Positions 61,150-64,000 of a DNA stretch of 64,000 nt are shown here, one piece after another; the first letter of the stretch is position 1; each line of letters begins with the position of its first letter. Made by a program: the position numbers and the translations under genes. The DNA comes from Pseudomonas sp. MM223 (GTDB taxonomy: Bacteria > Pseudomonadota > Gammaproteobacteria > Pseudomonadales > Pseudomonadaceae): the NCBI GenBank assembly GCA_947090765.1, contig OX352322.1:5005501-5069500 (forward strand). The letters run 5' to 3'. Below the pieces are notes generated by a model, which was given only the letters and a program-made list of their open reading frames with translations, did not search any database and had not been told where the DNA came from.

Positions 61150-62838
61150 TCAAGCTATGTCACGCAACTCCCGCCGCAGAATTTTGCCCACAGGCGTCAT
61201 CGGTAACGACTCACGCAGCACAATGTGCTTGGGTACCTTGTAGCCGGTGAAGTTGGCCTTGCAGTAGGCCTTGAGCTCATCCACGCTAACACCGCCCTCG
61301 CGCGGCACCACGAACAGCTTCACGGCCTCGCCGGAGCGCTCGTCCGGCACGCCGATGGCTGCACAGTTGGCGACCTTGGGGTGGCCCATCACCACGTCCT
61401 CGATCTCGTTGGGGTACACGTTGAAACCCGAGACGATGATCATGTCCTTCTTGCGGTCGACGATGCGGGTGAAGCCGTCCGGGTCGATCACCGCGATATC
61501 ACCGGTCTTGAACCAGCCGTCCGCATCCAGGGCCTGGGCCGTGGCCTCCGGCTGCTGCCAGTAACCCTTCATCACCTGCGGGCCCTTGATGCACAACTCG
61601 CCCCGCTCGCCCAGCGGCATTTCGTTGCCGTCATCGTCGATCACCTTGAACGCAGTACCCGCGACCGGGATGCCCACCGTACCCAGACGCGCCAGCTTGC
61701 CGTAGGGGTTGGTGCTGGCCACCGGCGAGGTTTCTGTCAGGCCGTAGCCTTCGACAATGCGGCACCCGGTAAGCGCTTCCCAGCGTTCGGCGGTGGCCTT
61801 GACCAGCGCCGTGCCGCCAGAGTTGGTGACCTTCAGCGCCGAGAAATCCAGTTGGCGGAAACCAGGATGGTCCATCAGCGCGACAAACAAGGTGTTCAGC
61901 CCCAGCAGCGCGGAGAATCGCCACTTGCCCAGTTCCTTGATGAAGCCAGAGATGTCCCGTGGGTTGGTGATCAGCACGTTGTGGTTGCCGGTGACCATCA
62001 TGCACATGCAGTTCGCGGTAAAGGCATAGATGTGGTACAGCGGCAGCGGTGCGATCATCACCTCCTGGCCGTCCTTGATCAGCTTCTGCCCGTCCGGCCC
62101 GTGCTGCGAAAAACAGGCCAGCACCTGCAACATGTTGGCCACCAGGTTACCGTGGGTGAGCATGGCGCCCTTGGCAAGGCCCGTGGTGCCACCGGTGTAC
62201 TGCAGCACGGCAATGTCGTCCAGGCTCAACGGCACCGGTTTGGGCGACTGCTCGCGGCCCAGGCGCAGCACTTGCTTGAACGAAATCGCCTGGGGCAGCT
62301 GGTAGGCCGGTACCATCTTCTTCAGCTTGTCGACCACCGTGTTGATCAGCCAGCCTTTGGCGGCGGGCAACAGGTCGCCCATTTTCGCCTCGATCAGGTA
62401 CTCGATGCCGGTATCGGGCAGCACCTCCTGCACACGCTTGCCGAACATGTTCAGGTACACCAGCGCACGTGCGCCACTGTCCTTGAACTGGTGGCGCATT
62501 TCGCGCTCGGTGTACAGCGGGTTGGTGTTGACCACGATCAGGCCGGCACGCATGGCACCGAATACGGCGATCGGGTATTGCAGCACGTTGGGCATCTGCA
62601 CCGCGATGCGGTCACCCGGTTTGAGGTCGGTGTGCTGCTGCAACCAGGCAGCGAAGGCTGCCGAATGGCGCTCCAGCTCAGCGTAGGTCAGGGTCACGCC
62701 CAGGTTGCTGAATGCCGGGCGGTCGGCAAAGCGCTTGCAAGAGCGCTCGAACACCTCGACGACCGAGGCGTAGGCATTGATGTCGATGGTGGAAGGCACG
62801 CCCGCCGGGCGCTTGTCATTCCAGAAGTCGGCTTGCAT
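61150..62838 (-). CDS. fadD2: Long-chain fatty acid CoA ligase FadD2
   Basis: A 562-residue acyl-CoA synthetase, paralogous to FadD1. P-loop YTGGTTGLAKGAMLTHGNLV, VEGYGLTETSPVASTNPYGK, WFKTGDIAVIDPDGFTRIVD and VGKILRRELRDIA match. Residue differences near the acyl tunnel are not interpretable by eye. In pseudomonads FadD1 and FadD2 differ in chain-length preference and induction. ATG 62838 has AGAGGA about 10 nt before it. It is divergent from an alpha/beta hydrolase, the same layout as PA3300/PA3301. Confidence 0.92.
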   Translation of the reverse strand: MQADFWNDKRPAGVPSTIDINAYASVVEVFERSCKRFADRPAFSNLGVTLTYAELERHSAAFAAWLQQHTDLKPGDRIAVQMPNVLQYPIAVFGAMRAGLIVVNTNPLYTEREMRHQFKDSGARALVYLNMFGKRVQEVLPDTGIEYLIEAKMGDLLPAAKGWLINTVVDKLKKMVPAYQLPQAISFKQVLRLGREQSPKPVPLSLDDIAVLQYTGGTTGLAKGAMLTHGNLVANMLQVLACFSQHGPDGQKLIKDGQEVMIAPLPLYHIYAFTANCMCMMVTGNHNVLITNPRDISGFIKELGKWRFSALLGLNTLFVALMDHPGFRQLDFSALKVTNSGGTALVKATAERWEALTGCRIVEGYGLTETSPVASTNPYGKLARLGTVGIPVAGTAFKVIDDDGNEMPLGERGELCIKGPQVMKGYWQQPEATAQALDADGWFKTGDIAVIDPDGFTRIVDRKKDMIIVSGFNVYPNEIEDVVMGHPKVANCAAIGVPDERSGEAVKLFVVPREGGVSVDELKAYCKANFTGYKVPKHIVLRESLPMTPVGKILRRELRDIA

Positions 62839-63056
62839 TTATTATTGTTCCTCTGCCTGGACCTGCACTGCGTCCTTTAGTCCTTGACCTGATCGCCTGA
62901 AGGCGAAAAGGCGTTGTTCCGACGTTAGCAGGTAAGCCCAAGGCGGCATATACGCCAAGTGCCGCCATTAACATTGTGAATCTTATTTGTGCCCTTCCTG
63001 CAATCCGGCCGGTTGTGCATACACTGTTCGGGTACCCGTGCGCACAAGGACCCGCC

Positions 63057-64000
63057 ATGCCTCACGACGCCTTCTGGCTACCCGCCAGCGAGCACTGCAG
63101 CCTGTACGTGCACCAATGGCTGCCGGCCACACCGGTAAAAGCCGTGGTGCTGCTGGCCCATGGCATGGCCGAGCATGCCGGGCGCTACCAGCGCCTGGGG
63201 CGTGCGCTGAGCGAGGCCGGCTTTGCCCTGGTCGCGGCCGACCAGCGCGGCCACGGGCGCACCGCCGAGCTGGGCAGCCTCGGCCTGTTCGCCCGCCATC
63301 ATGGCTAGAATGCCGTAGTCAACGACCTGGGTCGGCTGGCCCAGCACATCGGCCAGCAGTACCCGTGCACACCGCTGTTCCTGTTCGGCCACAGCATGGG
63401 CAGCTACATCGCCCAGGCCTACCTGCTGCACCACAGTGCCAGCCTGCACGGGGCGATTCTCAGTGGTTCCAACTACCAGCCGGCGGCGCTGTACCGCGTG
63501 GCGCGGCTGATTGCCCGGCTGGAGGGCTGGCGCCAAGGGCCGCAGGGCAAGAGTGCGCTGATCGAATGGTTGTCGTTCGGTTCGTTCAACAAAGCCTTCA
63601 AGCCCAACCGCACGGCGTTCGACTGGCTCAGCCGCGACCCGGCCGAGGTCGACCTGTACGTCAACGACCCGTTGTGCGGCTTTCGCTGCAGCAACCAGCT
63701 GTGGCTCGACCTGCTGCAAGGCTTGGCGCAAATCAGCCAGCCGAGTAACCTCGCGCAGATCGATCCGAACCTGCCCATGCTGGTAATCGGTGGAGAATGT
63801 GATCCGGTCAGTGCCGGCAAGCGTCTCACCCATCTGGCCGACGCCCTGCGCGCGACCGGCAATCGACATGTACAGCTGCGCGTCTATCCTGATGCGCGGC
63901 ACGAAGTACTCAACGAAACCAACCGTGACGAGGTCACCGCCGATATTCTCGGCTGGCTTGAACAGGCGCTGGCCCTTGGCCGCCCTGTGCGCAGTGAATG
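63057..64000 (+). pseudogene. Alpha/beta hydrolase (monoacylglycerol lipase-like), in-frame amber codon, 3' end at window edge
   Basis: MPHDAFWLPASEHCSLYVHQ opens a lysophospholipase-like fold: VLLAHGMAEHAGRYQRLGRA and ADQRGHGRT. At codon 84 a TAG (63306-63308) replaces an expected Trp (RHHG-stop-NAVVNDLGRL). After it the same frame runs on for about 230 codons with nucleophile elbow LFLFGHSMGSYIAQAYLL, acid VIGGECDPVSAG and His in YPDARHEVLNE. The last bases are GAATG, so a TGA stop would fit at 63999-64001, giving about 314 residues. As read, the protein stops at residue 83 and lacks the catalytic Ser. Confidence 0.82.

Overview
The window is GC-rich chromosomal DNA from a fluorescent Pseudomonas, almost certainly of the Pseudomonas putida group. 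The support is protein-level resemblance to P. putida proteins (LapE/AggA, Aer, FadD1/FadD2, GbuA, AroP), gene orders shared with P. aeruginosa (trpH-yciO-scpA-scpB-rluB, cpxR-cpxP-like-cpxS, gbuR-gbuA-symporter, fadD1-fadD2-hydrolase), and about twenty intergenic REP palindromes of the putida type. I see no rRNA, tRNA, prophage, insertion sequence, integrase or CRISPR array. It reads as core or soft-core chromosome with small accessory pieces.

Layout. 1-3.6 kb: end of a LysR gene, the aromatic amino acid permease aroP with a long leader, and rluB. 3.8-6.9 kb: a tight minus-strand cluster, PHP nuclease/yciO/scpA/scpB, running towards rluB and joining rRNA or tRNA modification to chromosome segregation. 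7.0-10.8 kb: yciB and yciI, then a Cpx-like envelope stress module (cpxR, a Spy/CpxP-like periplasmic protein, cpxS) with a CpxR-type direct repeat ahead of the periplasmic gene. 10.9-20.5 kb: nitroreductase, TrkH, two AraC regulators, an Mpo1-like protein, an LpxH-like phosphoesterase, a DMT exporter, a SelW-like protein, the type Vd patatin PlpD and a MarR regulator. 20.6-28.1 kb: recQ, yecA-like, ybaN, the outer-membrane factor LapE/AggA, tapT, and an Aer aerotaxis receptor with a sigma-28-type promoter. 28.2-32.2 kb: guanidinobutyrate catabolism (LysR regulator, gbuA, sodium:solute symporter), followed by a 42-residue PA1414-like ORF with an ANR/FNR-type box. 32.3-37.1 kb: LysR/MFS pair, DMT exporter, DUF2513-like protein, and a toxin-first HigBA-like toxin-antitoxin pair with a perfect 18-bp palindrome. 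37.2-49 kb: a frameshifted SrmB-like helicase, an MscS channel, two small-molecule transporters, azoR, a frameshifted LysR gene next to an alpha/beta hydrolase, a periplasmic cyclophilin, an ABC exporter and a GNAT-like protein. 49-64 kb: a porin with a Pho-box-like site, a KAS III-type beta-ketoacyl-ACP synthase, hrpA, a gamma-glutamylpolyamine synthetase/oxidase pair, fadD2 and fadD1, and an alpha/beta hydrolase interrupted by an in-frame amber codon.

How it works together. The main themes are fatty acid supply and breakdown (KAS III-type synthase, fadD1, fadD2, lipase-like hydrolases), nitrogen from guanidino compounds, polyamines and aromatic amino acids (gbuA, PuuA/PuuB-like pair, aroP), and envelope monitoring (Cpx-like module, porin, LapE, PlpD). 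Three genes carry single-base lesions: two 1-nt indels and one TGG-to-TAG change. These are either recent inactivations or sequence errors.

I do not see a convincing undescribed multigene system. The most informative non-coding signals are the PA1414/SicX-like locus with its ANR box, the aromatic-rich leader ORF ahead of aroP, the CpxR-type repeat, the palindromes at gbuR/gbuA and at the toxin-antitoxin pair, and one 43-bp-arm inverted repeat unlike the other REPs.
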